Below, piece after piece: positions 48,733 to 59,376 of a stretch of DNA of 64,000 nucleotides (the stretch's first letter is position 1; each line of letters opens with the position of its first letter). Position numbers and translations under genes: made by a program. The notes beneath the pieces are model-generated. The model worked only from the letters and a program-made list of their open reading frames with translations, ran no database searches and was not told the DNA's origin. Source of the stretch: Cochliopodium minus (lineage: Eukaryota > Discosea > Himatismenida > Cochliopodiidae); contig JAMYWO010000072.1 of the NCBI GenBank assembly GCA_024220525.1, positions 34,134 to 98,133 on the forward strand, written 5' to 3'.

Positions 48733-50711
48733 TCACATCTTAAATGGATAATTGAGATCCATAGGATGAGAAGTAGATAATTGTGGGACTTGAGTGAATT
48801 TATTTCTGGAATTCAAAATTTCCCTCATTTTTTTCAAAAGATTGGAAAATGAGATGTTTGGGTTCTCATTGAGAGCCCTAATTGAGGAATTATTAATATT
48901 TATAAAAAATTATAAAATATTTTTGAATTTACTTTATAAATGCATAACTCATGGCCCCTGTTGCTGATCCATTTATTACCTGCAAAAAAATAAGATAGAT
49001 GATTTTTGATCAATGAAAAATTCTTACAGTATCAGAACTAAAGGAATTAATAAATGAATGAAATTTAAATTTGAATGAATTTTCTACTTTTTTTTTTACC
49101 TTGTTTGAGAGTCCAAGCAACCAGAAAAACTCATCACACTGGCTTGAGAACCTTTGTTAGTATTGTGCTTTCCTTCAATGAGACCAGTGCTATCATAGAT
49201 GTACTACATTTGATTTGATAAGAATTGAATAATAAATAAAAGTAAGGAAATTACTGGAAGATCAAGCACAGTTCCCTTTAAAAAATAAATATAAAAGGTG
49301 AATAAATAGAAAAAATAGAGAATAAAAAATTTTACAGAATGACAAGAATCAGCCAAAAAAGTGAGTCTACATCCAGGGGGAAGACTCTTTAACAAGAATG
49401 TTTAAAATTTTTTGTTTTTTTTTATATTTTGAGATTTACCTGTACTAATGTTTTGTTAATCCAGTCGTCCACTATCATTCCGCTCTTAACATAATCGACG
49501 GGGCAAATAGTTTCCTTTCAATAATGTTTAATTTATACTTATTACTTATTACTCAAAAAAAAAATTTTTACATCATAACCATCATCTTTTTTTTGGTGAG
49601 AAAAAAATTTATTAGTATAACTAGTTTAGTTATTAAAAAATTTGAATGAAAAGTGAAAATTTTTTGTGAGAATTTAATCTGCGCCAAATAATTTGGATCA
49701 ATTTTTTTATATTATATGATAAATGGTATCCAAATTATGATATTATCAATTGTATATGTTGAATAATATTGATCTTTTATCAATCATTTTAACTAACAAA
49801 TTTTCAAATTTATTGTGGGTTTTTTTTTACCTTCATCTCCATCTGTATCTTTTTGTTGAGAACCATGTCCACTGAAATGAAAAAAAAGGTGATCTAAAGA
49901 AAAAAGGGTGTTATTAAGCTATCCCAGAAAAAAAAAAACTAAAATTCTAACCTCCTGATTGAGCTCCCTCGACTAATTGCGTAAATAAGATAATTTTCTT
50001 TTTAAAATTTTTGTTTTGTTTTACCTAACCACTTCATTCCATCCATCTTTAATAATTTTGATTAGTTAAATAACCTTGTTTCTTTTTTTTTTTACCATAT
50101 TTTGTTTGTTGGGAATTTTTTTGTAATTTGTTTGATCATCAGTGAGCACTCTCATGCCAGAATCATTGTCGGAGAAACCGTTTTTCAAAAGAAAACTTTT
50201 TATATTTTTTACATCATTGATACATCCTAAATTTTTGAAAATATAATTTATAATGAAATTTTATAAATTTATTTTAATTTATTTTACCCCTTAGCTCCGA
50301 TTTAGTACCAAAATAATTGATTCCTATCAACAATGCTCTTTTTTTGGGAACACTATTATATCCTTGTGTATTATAGGAAGTATTCCCTCCATAATTGCCT
50401 TGTTGAGGATACGATGGTTGTTGTGGAGGAATTTGATTATATTGATCATATCCTTGTTGAGGATACGATGGTTGTTGTGGAGGAATTTGATTGAATGTAT
50501 CGTATCCGGGTTGAGGAATGAAAGGTGGTTGATAGATCGGTTGTTGGTATTGATCATATCCTCCATAATTTCCTTGTTGAGGATAAGTTGGTTGTGGAGG
50601 CATTTGATTATAAGGATCATATCCTAGTTGGGGTGGAGGCATTTGATTGAATGTATCATATCCTCCTTGTCTTGGTTGTGGAGGAAATTGATTGTAAGAG
50701 TATGGATCCAT
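48733..50711 (-). CDS. Type I metacaspase with Q/P/Y-rich prodomain, about twelve exons
   Basis: Metacaspases are calcium-dependent Arg/Lys-specific cysteine proteases. The first exon (50711-50288) holds a prodomain of about 120 residues made of repeats such as YDQYNQIPPQQPSYPQQG, then the p20 start KKRALLIGINYFG. Small exons follow with GCINDVKNIKSFLLKNG, VLTDDQTNYKKIP, the catalytic His in HLFFHFSGHGS, DDGYD, ETICPVDYVKSGMIVDDW and the catalytic Cys in LTFLADSCHS. Near the end the family motif DSQTSSDT is completed by a 10-nt exon (49037-49028), and TGAMSYAFIKAL spans the last joint. The final exon ends at 48733. No LSD1 zinc finger is seen. One intron carries a family Y repeat. Confidence 0.92.
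49028..49037 (-). other. 10-nt microexon of the metacaspase
   Basis: TTCTGATACT between CCTTTAG and GTAAGA. It restores the conserved QTSSDT stretch (QTSADT in many metacaspases) and the frame; leaving it out breaks the frame. Confidence 0.8.
49683..49795. repeat. Dispersed intronic repeat, family Y copy 2
   Basis: Carries ATAATTTGGATC and later TATCCAAATTAT, then a segment ending TTTATCAATCATTTT. Order and arms match 24310-24430. It sits in the metacaspase intron 5' of the DDGYD exon. Confidence 0.7.
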
Positions 50712-51041
50712 AATTATGAATTTTGTTGTTTTTTAAAATTTAAACAATTTTTTTTATTTTCTCTTTCGTTGAATCATACAAATTATTTTGGCTCAAAGTA
50801 AGGATTTAGGCTAAATTTTTCTTTAAGATAATATATTTTTGAAATCTATTAACCTTATCAAGCAATCAAATGAATTTTGGAGAATATTTTGATTAAATTT
50901 TCTTCCTTTTGTAAAACACAAATTTACAATAATTTAAATGAAGATCTAAGCATTCGATTATTAATAAAAATTGAGAATTTTTGATTTTATTTTTCCACTT
51001 CAATATAAATTATAAAATATATAAAATTTGATTCCATTTTA
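50712..51041. promoter_or_regulatory. Divergent spacer between metacaspase and multicopper oxidase
   Basis: 330 bp, A/T-rich, no frame. Both start codons face outward. Confidence 0.45.
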
Positions 51042-53619
51042 ATGTTCAAAAATCTTATTATTTTTTTGATTTTAATTTCAACTATCAACCTGACTCAAAG
51101 CAAGAAAACACATTTTCATCATTTTGATGTGGCATATTCAGTGATTCAACCAGAAGGGAACAACGGAAATCCTAAAATTGCTTTAAGTATCAATAATGGA
51201 ACCGGTTATATTACTCCGGGACCTGCCATAATCACTCACGAAGGAGATGATATCCAAATAACAGTCACCAGTAAACTAAATTAATTTTAATGAATTATAA
51301 TTTTATTAGACATGTCCAAAATTTACAACTTTATTGGCGGATATTAATTTATAACTAACAAATTTTGAACTGTTGTAAAATTTTGAACATCTCTATAATT
51401 TTATAAGAAATCTTATATTTACGCAGATAAATCACCAATCCCAATATCATTACATTGGCATGGATTTGAACAAAGAGGAACATCATTTGCAGATGGGTTA
51501 AAAAAAAAAATCTATTTTCAGAAAATTAATATATTCCTCATAGAGCGAATGGGATCACACAATGGGCAATTCCGAGTGTAAATTGACAGTCAAAAAAAAA
51601 AAAAAAAATTAAAATTAAATTAAATTTAATTTAAGGGTTCCTCATACATCTACAAATTCAATACAAACTTGCCAGGAACATTTTTCTATCACGCTCACGG
51701 AAATGAGTTGTCAGATGGTCTTGCTGGGGTGTTCAATGTTTTGGAAAGAAGATCAGTGAACCCCTACAAAAACAGCTACAACACAGATGATTCCATTGTA
51801 TTTAATTCTCTCACAACTGCCAGCTCTACATCTTTGTTTCTTTTCAATGATTTCGGATATCAACCAAGATATGATTTATTCAATATCCTTCCCTCCATCA
51901 TCTTCTCTGGTTCTGCAATGGCGAACGGATTGACATCTGCTGCATTTGCAAATGGATCAACAGATGGATTAAAAATAAAAGCAGGTGAAACTAAAAGAAT
52001 AAGATTGGCAAAATTTTTTGATATAAATTTTTTTATTGATATCTTATTTTTTCTTTCTTTATTTAGATAAATGCAGATTATATAAATGATATCTTCATTG
52101 GATTCACCAACCAACAAAGTTCTAACATTAGACAGATTTCAATAGATGCTCAATACATTGTAGAAACTCCATTAGAATGCTACAATACTGGCCCGTGTAT
52201 TCATTTACAACCAGGCCAAAGAGCGGACATTCTTTATACTGCCCCATCTGATTTTACTCATGACACTATTAAAGTCCATTACCCTAATCCTGCCACCAAC
52301 CAACTTGAACCCTTTGTCATTTATCCAATCTTAGCAGATTCAAAAAAGAGGCATCTCATGAAAGTTGAAAAGGATGATAAAGAATTCAATTCAAAAACTA
52401 AAAACATTCCAACCAATCTGGATGTAAATGGTAAAAAAATTACTTTTTAAACATTCAATTGCATATTTATTTTTCATTTCATCTTAGCTCCACATCCTCT
52501 TACTTATTTACCACCTCCTAATGTATCTTTTGCCGGAGACAAATTGGTTACAATAAGCTGGAAAAGTTTTTTTGGAATCCCATTCATCAGTGCAGATCGC
52601 ACCACCTCTCTTACAAATTACTATTGGGGAGTATCTATTGATAATGGTCCTTATATTAAATGGAAATCTCCTGACATACCTTGTATATTTTTTTTTTATT
52701 AATAAACAAAGAATTCTAATCATTTTCAAAAACAGCAATTTTTGAGCCTGAACGCACCTTGGTTAATGTCATCAAGGTTAAAACAGGACAAGTCGTTGAC
52801 TTAATAGTTTATAATTACGATCTCTTTAAACGTAAATTAAAAATTTTTTTTTTATTTTTAATCCATTTTTAGATCCATTCCACATCCACGGATATGCTTA
52901 TTATGTAACTGGAAGAGGATATGGACAATTCAATTCTACTCCAGGTTCGACAGATATACAATCTCTCAATTTTGTGGACCCTCCTAGAAGAGACGTAGTT
53001 TCCTTAGATTTTGGTAAAAAAAAAAAAAAACTTTGAAACAAACATCAAAAATTACTTAAATTTTAAAAGGTGTGCCTTGTCAACCAGGTGACCCTTTGCC
53101 TTGTGTTACAAATAATGCTACACATGCTCCTTGTATTGTAGCTCCGACATGTGTCCCTGAATCCTATTTATTTGGTGCCAAATTGCCTTCATGGACTGCG
53201 ATGAGAATTTACTTCGATCATGAAGGTCCTTGGTTATCTCATTGGTTACTTCCTTCTCTTTATGATTTGGTTTTAATTTTTATTTTCAATTTTTTAGTCA
53301 CATTGCTGATCACCATAAAAAGGGTCTTGGTCAAGTTTTTATTGTCCAAGATGGCAGCAAACCTTTTTACATTCCTGATTATGTTCCTTATTCCACCTTT
53401 CGTAGAATCCCACGATCTCCACATCCTCATCCTCTTGAAAATGACCATGATCATCACGAGCACGATTATTACGACCATGATGATCATTATTCCGAATATG
53501 AAGATCACCATGATGAACAATATGAACCTGATCATGATAATCATTTTGATCCTGATTATCACCATTATGATAATCACGATAATCATGATAAATATGACAG
53601 CCATGAACAATATAACTAA
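51042..53619 (+). CDS. Secreted multicopper oxidase with a His/Asp-rich tail, ten exons
   Basis: Exons 51042-51270, 51427-51496, 51544-51577, 51636-52007, 52067-52430, 52488-52682, 52736-52831, 52873-53013, 53070-53244 and 53298-53619 give 665 aa. A signal peptide (MFKNLIIFLILISTINLTQS) leads in. Copper sites are complete: LHWHGFEQRG, FFYHAHG, HPFHIHG and SHCHIADHH. This is the laccase/ferroxidase plan with three cupredoxin domains. A tail of about 65 residues after the last domain is almost only H, D, Y, E and N (DHHEHDYYDHDD, DYHHYDNHDNHD), a likely metal-binding extension. The intron after exon 4 uses a GC donor (TTG|GCAAAA); no GT lies in that intron at all. The product is outside the cell or in the secretory route. 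Confidence 0.92.
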
Positions 53620-53742
53620 TTATTCAATTAAATTTGATTTTATTTTTGAAAATTTCATTCAGTTATTTAAATTATATATGCCGCCAAAATAAAAAAAAAA
53701 ATTGTTAAATAAAAAAAGAGAAGAAATTGTTAAATATCAAGA

Positions 53743-56226
53743 ATGAGCAAAAAGAATAATCCCAAAAAATTTTCAAGATTATCAGATCCATTCATGTTTG
53801 ATGAAAAAAAAATTCCCATTTTGAAAGGGATTAGTGTTTATGGAAAGGAAATAAAACCAAGAAGAACACCAACAAAGGATAAGAGCCCAAAAAAATCAAC
53901 AAAATCCACAAAATCAACATCAAATAAACGATCCTCTCAAAAAAAATCATCCAATAATAAAAGAAAGATAGAGGATACTGAAGAACAGGAACCAACACAA
54001 AAGAAGAGCCCAAAAAATCAAATACAAAAGAAATCAGAAGAAGAGAAGAAATCAACAAGAGATGCATCCAATAAAAAGAGAAAGAATGAGGAAGATGAGG
54101 AGAAATCCAGCATCAAAAAGACAAAAACAGATGCTCCAAGGAGGGGACCAAAGAAAAAAGAAGTATCAGAGGAAGAAGATAAATCAGAAGAAAAGAAAAA
54201 ACCAACACAAAGAGGAAAATCCAAGAAAACGAACAAGAAAGAGGAAGAAGAAAAATCAGAGGAGAAAGAAAAGAAAACTTCAAAGAGGAGAGGAAGACCA
54301 AAAAGCACTCCTGTGAAGAAATCGATGGAAGAAAAATCCGAGGAGAAATCTGAAGAAGAAAAGAAAAAAACAACACAAAGAGGAAGATCCAAGAAAAGTA
54401 GCAAGAAAGAGGAATCGATGGAAGAAAAATCAGAGGAGAAAGTGAAAACTTCTAAAAAAGGAACTCAAAGAGGAAGACCTAAAAAAAGTAGCACACCTGT
54501 GAAGGAAACGATAGAAGAGAAATCAGAGGAAGACGAAAAGTCTGATGAAGAGAAGGAAGAGGTGAACACACCAATCCGAAACAAAAGAGGAAGACCTAAA
54601 AGCACTCCTGTAAAAGAGAAAGAAAAATCTGAAGAGAAATCAGAGGAGAAAGAGGAGAAATCTCCCAAAAAAGGAGCTCAAAAAGGAAAGCCAAAGAAGA
54701 GCACTATTGAGAGTGAGAAAGAGAAATCAGAAGAAGAGGAGAAATCTGACGAAGAGAAGGAAGAAATGACCACACCTATCCGAAACAAAAGAGGGAGACC
54801 AAAGAAGAGCAGCACACCTGTGAAGGAAACGATGGAAGAGAAATCAGAGGAAGATGTAAAGTCTGACGAAGAGAAGGAAGAAGTGACCACACCTATCCGA
54901 AACAAAAGAGGAAGACCAAAGAAGAGCAGCACTCCTGTTAAAGACAAATCAGATGAAGAAACAAAGGAGACTTCTTCACAAAGAGGAAAGCCAAAGAAGA
55001 GCACTCTTGAGAGTGAGAGAGAGAAATCAGAAGAAGAGGAGAAATCTGATGGAGAGAAGGAAGAGGTGACTACACCTATCCGAAACAAAAGACCAAAGAA
55101 GAATAACACTCCTGTGAAAGAAAAAGAAATAAAGAAAACTTCTCAAAAAGGATCTCAAAGAGGAAGGCCCAAAAAGAAAGTTGAAGAGAATGAAGAAAAA
55201 TCTGAAGAAGAGAAGTCTGAAGAAGAAAAGGTAGAAGAAGAAAAAGAAACAAAGAAAACTTCCCAAAAAGGATCTCAAAGAGGAAAACCTAAAATGAAAG
55301 TTGAAGAAAAAGAAGAAGACAAATCCGAAGAAGAGAAGTCTGAGGAAGAAAAAGAAACAAAGAAAACTTCTCAAAAAGGATCACAAAGAGGAAGGCCTAA
55401 AAAGAAAGTTGAAGAAAAAAAAGAAGACAAATCTGAAGAAGAGAAGTCTGAGGAAGAAAAGGTAGAAGAAGATAAAGAAACAAAGAAAACTTCCCAAAAA
55501 GGATCTCAAAGAGGAAAACCTAAAATGAAAGTTGAAGAAAAAGAAGAAAAAGAAGAAGACAAATCTGAGGAAGAGAAGGCAGAAGAAGATAAAGAAACAA
55601 AGAAAACTTCCCAAAAAGGATCACAAAGAGGAAGGCCTAAAAAGAAAGAAGAGAAATCTGAGGAAGAAAAAGAAACAAAGAAAACTTCTCAAAAAGGATC
55701 TCAAAGAGGAAAACCTAAAAAGAAAGTTGAAGAAGAAAAAGAAGACAAATCTGAGGAAGAAAAGGTAGAGGAAGAAAGAGAGACAAAGAAAACTTCTCAA
55801 AAAGGATCCCAAAGAGGAAAACCTAAAAAGAAAGTTGAAGAAGAAAAAGAAGACAAATCTGAGGAAGAGAGATCTGAGGAAGAAAGAGAAACAAAGAAAA
55901 CTTCTCAAAAAGGATCACAAAGAGGAAGGCCTAAAAAGAAAGTTGAAGAAAAAAAAGAAGACAAATCTGAAGAAGAGAAGTCTGAGGAAGAAAAGGTAGA
56001 AGAAGATAAAGAAACAAAGAAAACTTCCCAAAAAGGATCTCAAAGAGGTAAATCTAAAATGAAAGTTGAAGAAAAAGAGGAGCCAGAGGAAGAGAGATCT
56101 GAGGAAGAAAAAGAAACAAAGAAAACTTCTCAAAAGGGATCTCAAAGAGAACCAAAAAAGGATGATGAAAAATCTTCCAGTAAAGATATAATAGAAGAAG
56201 AGTTAAGCGAAATGTCGGAAAACTGA
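53743..56226 (+). CDS. AT-hook repeat protein, K/E/S-rich
   Basis: Single exon, 827 aa. After a unique start (MSKKNNPKKFSRLSDPFMFD) the chain is made of alternating acidic blocks (EEKSEEEKSEEE) and basic blocks that hold the AT-hook core RGRP, RGKP or RGRS flanked by K/R (KRGRPKKSSTPVK, SQRGRPKKKVEE). About 20 such cores are seen. In the second half the unit KETKKTSQKGSQRGRPKKKV recurs about ten times at nearly even spacing with high DNA identity. AT-hooks bind the minor groove of A/T DNA, so in this genome the protein could bind almost anywhere; a chromatin role is inferred. Length may vary between strains because of the repeats. Confidence 0.8.
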   Translation: MSKKNNPKKFSRLSDPFMFDEKKIPILKGISVYGKEIKPRRTPTKDKSPKKSTKSTKSTSNKRSSQKKSSNNKRKIEDTEEQEPTQKKSPKNQIQKKSEEEKKSTRDASNKKRKNEEDEEKSSIKKTKTDAPRRGPKKKEVSEEEDKSEEKKKPTQRGKSKKTNKKEEEEKSEEKEKKTSKRRGRPKSTPVKKSMEEKSEEKSEEEKKKTTQRGRSKKSSKKEESMEEKSEEKVKTSKKGTQRGRPKKSSTPVKETIEEKSEEDEKSDEEKEEVNTPIRNKRGRPKSTPVKEKEKSEEKSEEKEEKSPKKGAQKGKPKKSTIESEKEKSEEEEKSDEEKEEMTTPIRNKRGRPKKSSTPVKETMEEKSEEDVKSDEEKEEVTTPIRNKRGRPKKSSTPVKDKSDEETKETSSQRGKPKKSTLESEREKSEEEEKSDGEKEEVTTPIRNKRPKKNNTPVKEKEIKKTSQKGSQRGRPKKKVEENEEKSEEEKSEEEKVEEEKETKKTSQKGSQRGKPKMKVEEKEEDKSEEEKSEEEKETKKTSQKGSQRGRPKKKVEEKKEDKSEEEKSEEEKVEEDKETKKTSQKGSQRGKPKMKVEEKEEKEEDKSEEEKAEEDKETKKTSQKGSQRGRPKKKEEKSEEEKETKKTSQKGSQRGKPKKKVEEEKEDKSEEEKVEEERETKKTSQKGSQRGKPKKKVEEEKEDKSEEERSEEERETKKTSQKGSQRGRPKKKVEEKKEDKSEEEKSEEEKVEEDKETKKTSQKGSQRGKSKMKVEEKEEPEEERSEEEKETKKTSQKGSQREPKKDDEKSSSKDIIEEELSEMSEN

Positions 56227-56306
56227 TTTAGAAAGATTTAAATTTATTTTTGAATCAACATTAAAAAAATTTTTAAAATTAATTTAATATTTAATGTTAA
56301 TGTGTT

Positions 56307-59252
56307 TCATTTCTTCATGACTGGCCCGATCTCTGGGGGAGGAGGAACATCATCACCTTCATCAACAAGATTAGGAGGTGGAGGAACAGAATTATCAATG
56401 CTTATTTTAATATTTCCTTCGTTCATTTGGATCTGTCTTTTATCACTACAAATAAAAAAAAATTAAAAACAAAAAATTAAAAACAAAAATTTTTACATAA
56501 CATCATAACTCCTACTTCTTCTTTCATTCCTACTACCACTTCTCCTACTTCTGCTTCTGTTTCTTCTTTCATTCCTACTACCACTTCTCCTGTCTTTGCT
56601 TCTTTCTCTACTTCTGCTTCTGTCTCTTAACAAAAAAATATTAAAAAAAAATTTTTCAAAAAAAATATCAAAAAAAATTTACCTGTCTCTTGGAGATCTG
56701 TCTCTGTCACTTCTTGAATCCCTTTTTTTTTCTTCATTAGTGGTATGAAACTTGATTGGAGAAAATTCCCTTTTTTCAGTTCGAGAATCTAATAATAATA
56801 AAAAATTAAAAATAAATAAGAAATAAGAAATAAAAAATAAAAAAAAATAAAAAATAAAAAATAAAAAATAAATTAAAAAAAAAAGAAATAAAAAGTTTGT
56901 GTACCAGGAACATCTCTTCTATTGTCACTGCTGTGGTGATAATAACTGTAGTGTTGGTATTGTGGAGGTCCTCTGTAACGTATGTTGCCCCTTCCAATGA
57001 CCTCTCTCCCAAAGAAACGTCTTTTGGTGACAGGAGAAGGTGATCTCTCCTTCTTACCTGATCTGAATCTATTTTTTTCAAAAGTAAAAATAAAAAATAA
57101 AAAAAGGTAAAAAAAAAAAAAAAAAATTTAAAAGGAAAAATAATAAAAAAATTTTTCAAATTTAATTCTTTAAAATAAATGTAAATTGAAACAAAAAAAA
57201 CCTCTTTAGAATCAGGTTCTCTGTCACCTTTCTTCTTTCTTTCTTTCTTCTTTCTTTCCTTTCTTCTTTCTTCTCTCCCTTTTCTCTTTCTTCTTTTCTT
57301 TTTCTTCTTTCTTCTCTCCTCGGAGCTGTCGGAACTCTCGCTTTCGCTACTGCTACTGCCACTCACTCTCACTTTCCTCCTTTTCTGTTTGAAAATAATA
57401 AATAATTTAAAATTACTTAATCAACAAATTTAAAAAATGATTAAAACAATTAAAAACTTTAAAAACCACCAAAAAATTAAATCAAAATAAAGATTATTTT
57501 ATACGAAAATGTAATTAAAATAATCATTGAACATTAATAATTTGATCATTCATGAAAAAAAAAAAAAAAAAATGTAAATTAAAAAAATCATTAATTAAGA
57601 TAATAAAAATATTTGATGATTTAATTGTTGGACAAGAAATATTAAGAAATCTAAAGAAATCAAAAGAAATCAAAAGAAATCAAAAGAAATCAAAAGAAAT
57701 TTTTACTTTTCTCAACACGAACCAACTCACCACAATTATGGATGACTATTTCGACTTTAGGACGATCAGAACTGTCAGCAGGCAAATCCTCGATCTTCTG
57801 GACGATGTCCATTCCCTTTAACACACGGCCGAAGACGACGTGCTTGTTGTCGAGATGGGGAGTCTCGACGGTGGTAATGAAGAACTGGGAGCTGTTGGTG
57901 TTAGGCCCTGCGTTCGCCATTGACAACAACCCTGGTCCCGTGTGTTTGATGATGAAGTTCTCATCTGTCAAAAAAAAAATAATTAAATATTTTTTTTCAA
58001 AAAATAACTAAAAATAAATATAAAAAATAATTTTGTACAACAAACATTTTAAAGTTTTATAATGTCCAAAATCAACAAAAAAAAAAAAAATATCAATTTA
58101 AAAATTTTTAAATGATTGCTCCACATGGTCTATAAATTATTTTGTCAAAAAAAAAAATACAATAAAATTATCTTTGTCAAAACAATAAAATTTTCTTTGG
58201 CTTTTTTTATTATTTCTCCTTAAATTTTATTTTTTACCTTCAAAAGCTCTTCCATATATAGATTCTCCACCAGTACCATTTCCCTCAGCAAAGTCACCAG
58301 CCTTTTAAAAAAAAGAGATAAAAAAGAAATTTTTTTGTTGTTAAATGTTCATAAAATTTCAATGAAATAAAAAAAATAATTTTTAACTTGGATCATGAAA
58401 TCCTTGATCACTCTGTGGAATGTAGATCCTTTATAAAACAATGGCAACCCTGTTGTGTTACCTATCCCCTTTTCTCCTGTGCACAAACATCTGAAGTCTT
58501 TCGATGATTAAAAGAGATTTATTATTGTATGTAAGTTTGAACAATTTAAAAAGATGGAATTTATGGCATTTGAAAATTTTTTGAAAAAAAAAAATTAATT
58601 CTCGGCCCTATAATGGATCAATATTATGTGATATTTTTTATAAAAATTCCAAAAATCTTCGAAATTTATTAGCATCAAAATTTGAGTTCTGTTTATATCA
58701 GATCATTTCAACTATATATATAATGCTTAAAATCATTGTCATTACTGTATTATTGAAATTACTTTATTTTAACACATTCAAATGATTTTACAAAAAAATT
58801 TTGGGATGCTCATTATCTCTAAGAATAATTAGAAAAAAAATTTCATATGTTAACAGAATGATACTATAACTATAATTATCAATTCCTTTATAGATCATTT
58901 TTATCTAAATTTTCAATTGAAATGTAAGATTTAATTTTCTATAATTTCTTTCTATAGATCTAAATGTTGATTAATATACCAAATCTTATGACCATTATGA
59001 TATGCTCCATAATCATTCGATAATTCTATATTTTTGATATATTTTAATTTTTACAAATTTTAGTTAATATTCCCATTAAATGCATTAAAATATTTATTTT
59101 AACATTGATCTATTCTCCTCTATTAAAATTTTCTTACTTTCAGCTGTTCTTGGAACTATATCCGAAAAAAGCTCAAATACGATCCTCCCAACAAATTCAC
59201 CACCTATGGTAATATCAAAGAATGTTCTTGGATTGAACTTCTTTTTTCCCAT
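56307..59252 (-). CDS. RS-domain cyclophilin (PPIG/CYP63 type)
   Basis: Cyclophilins isomerise proline bonds; those with RS tails go to nuclear speckles and bind the splicing machinery and Pol II tail. Exons from 59252 encode [84 protein letters not shown] and NSSQFFITT, with all main active-site residues (R, F, Q, W/H position here H in [13 protein letters not shown]). After GELVRVEK an acidic/serine and K/R-rich exon follows (57386 to about 57200), then [18 protein letters not shown], then RS repeats ([20 protein letters not shown]) and a proline-rich end. One joint near 57200/57075 does not match in phase, so an exon there may be misplaced. The first intron (about 640 nt) carries a family X repeat. 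Confidence 0.85.
58626..58835 (+). repeat. Dispersed intronic repeat, family X copy 2
   Basis: Matches 13775-13998 in the order of blocks GAGTTCTGTTTATATCAGAT, ATAATGCTTAAAATCAT, AAATGATTTTACA and GGATGCTCATTAT. Here it is antisense to its host gene, whereas copy 1 is sense. Confidence 0.75.
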
Positions 59253-59376
59253 TTTTAATTTTTTTTTTTTTTTTTTTTGTCAAGAAAAGTAAATAAAATT
59301 TCTATTGGAAACAATCAAAAAAAAAAAATCTTTTTGCAACAAAAATAAATACTTTTATTTCAATTCTTTTTTAAAA

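Noticed and set aside
53260-53610. Minus-strand frame rich in I and M at the multicopper oxidase tail
   Set aside because: It mirrors the His/Asp codons (CAT, GAT) of the real exon.
54018-56145. Several minus-strand frames rich in F, S and L
   Set aside because: They are complements of the Lys/Glu/Ser repeats of the AT-hook protein.
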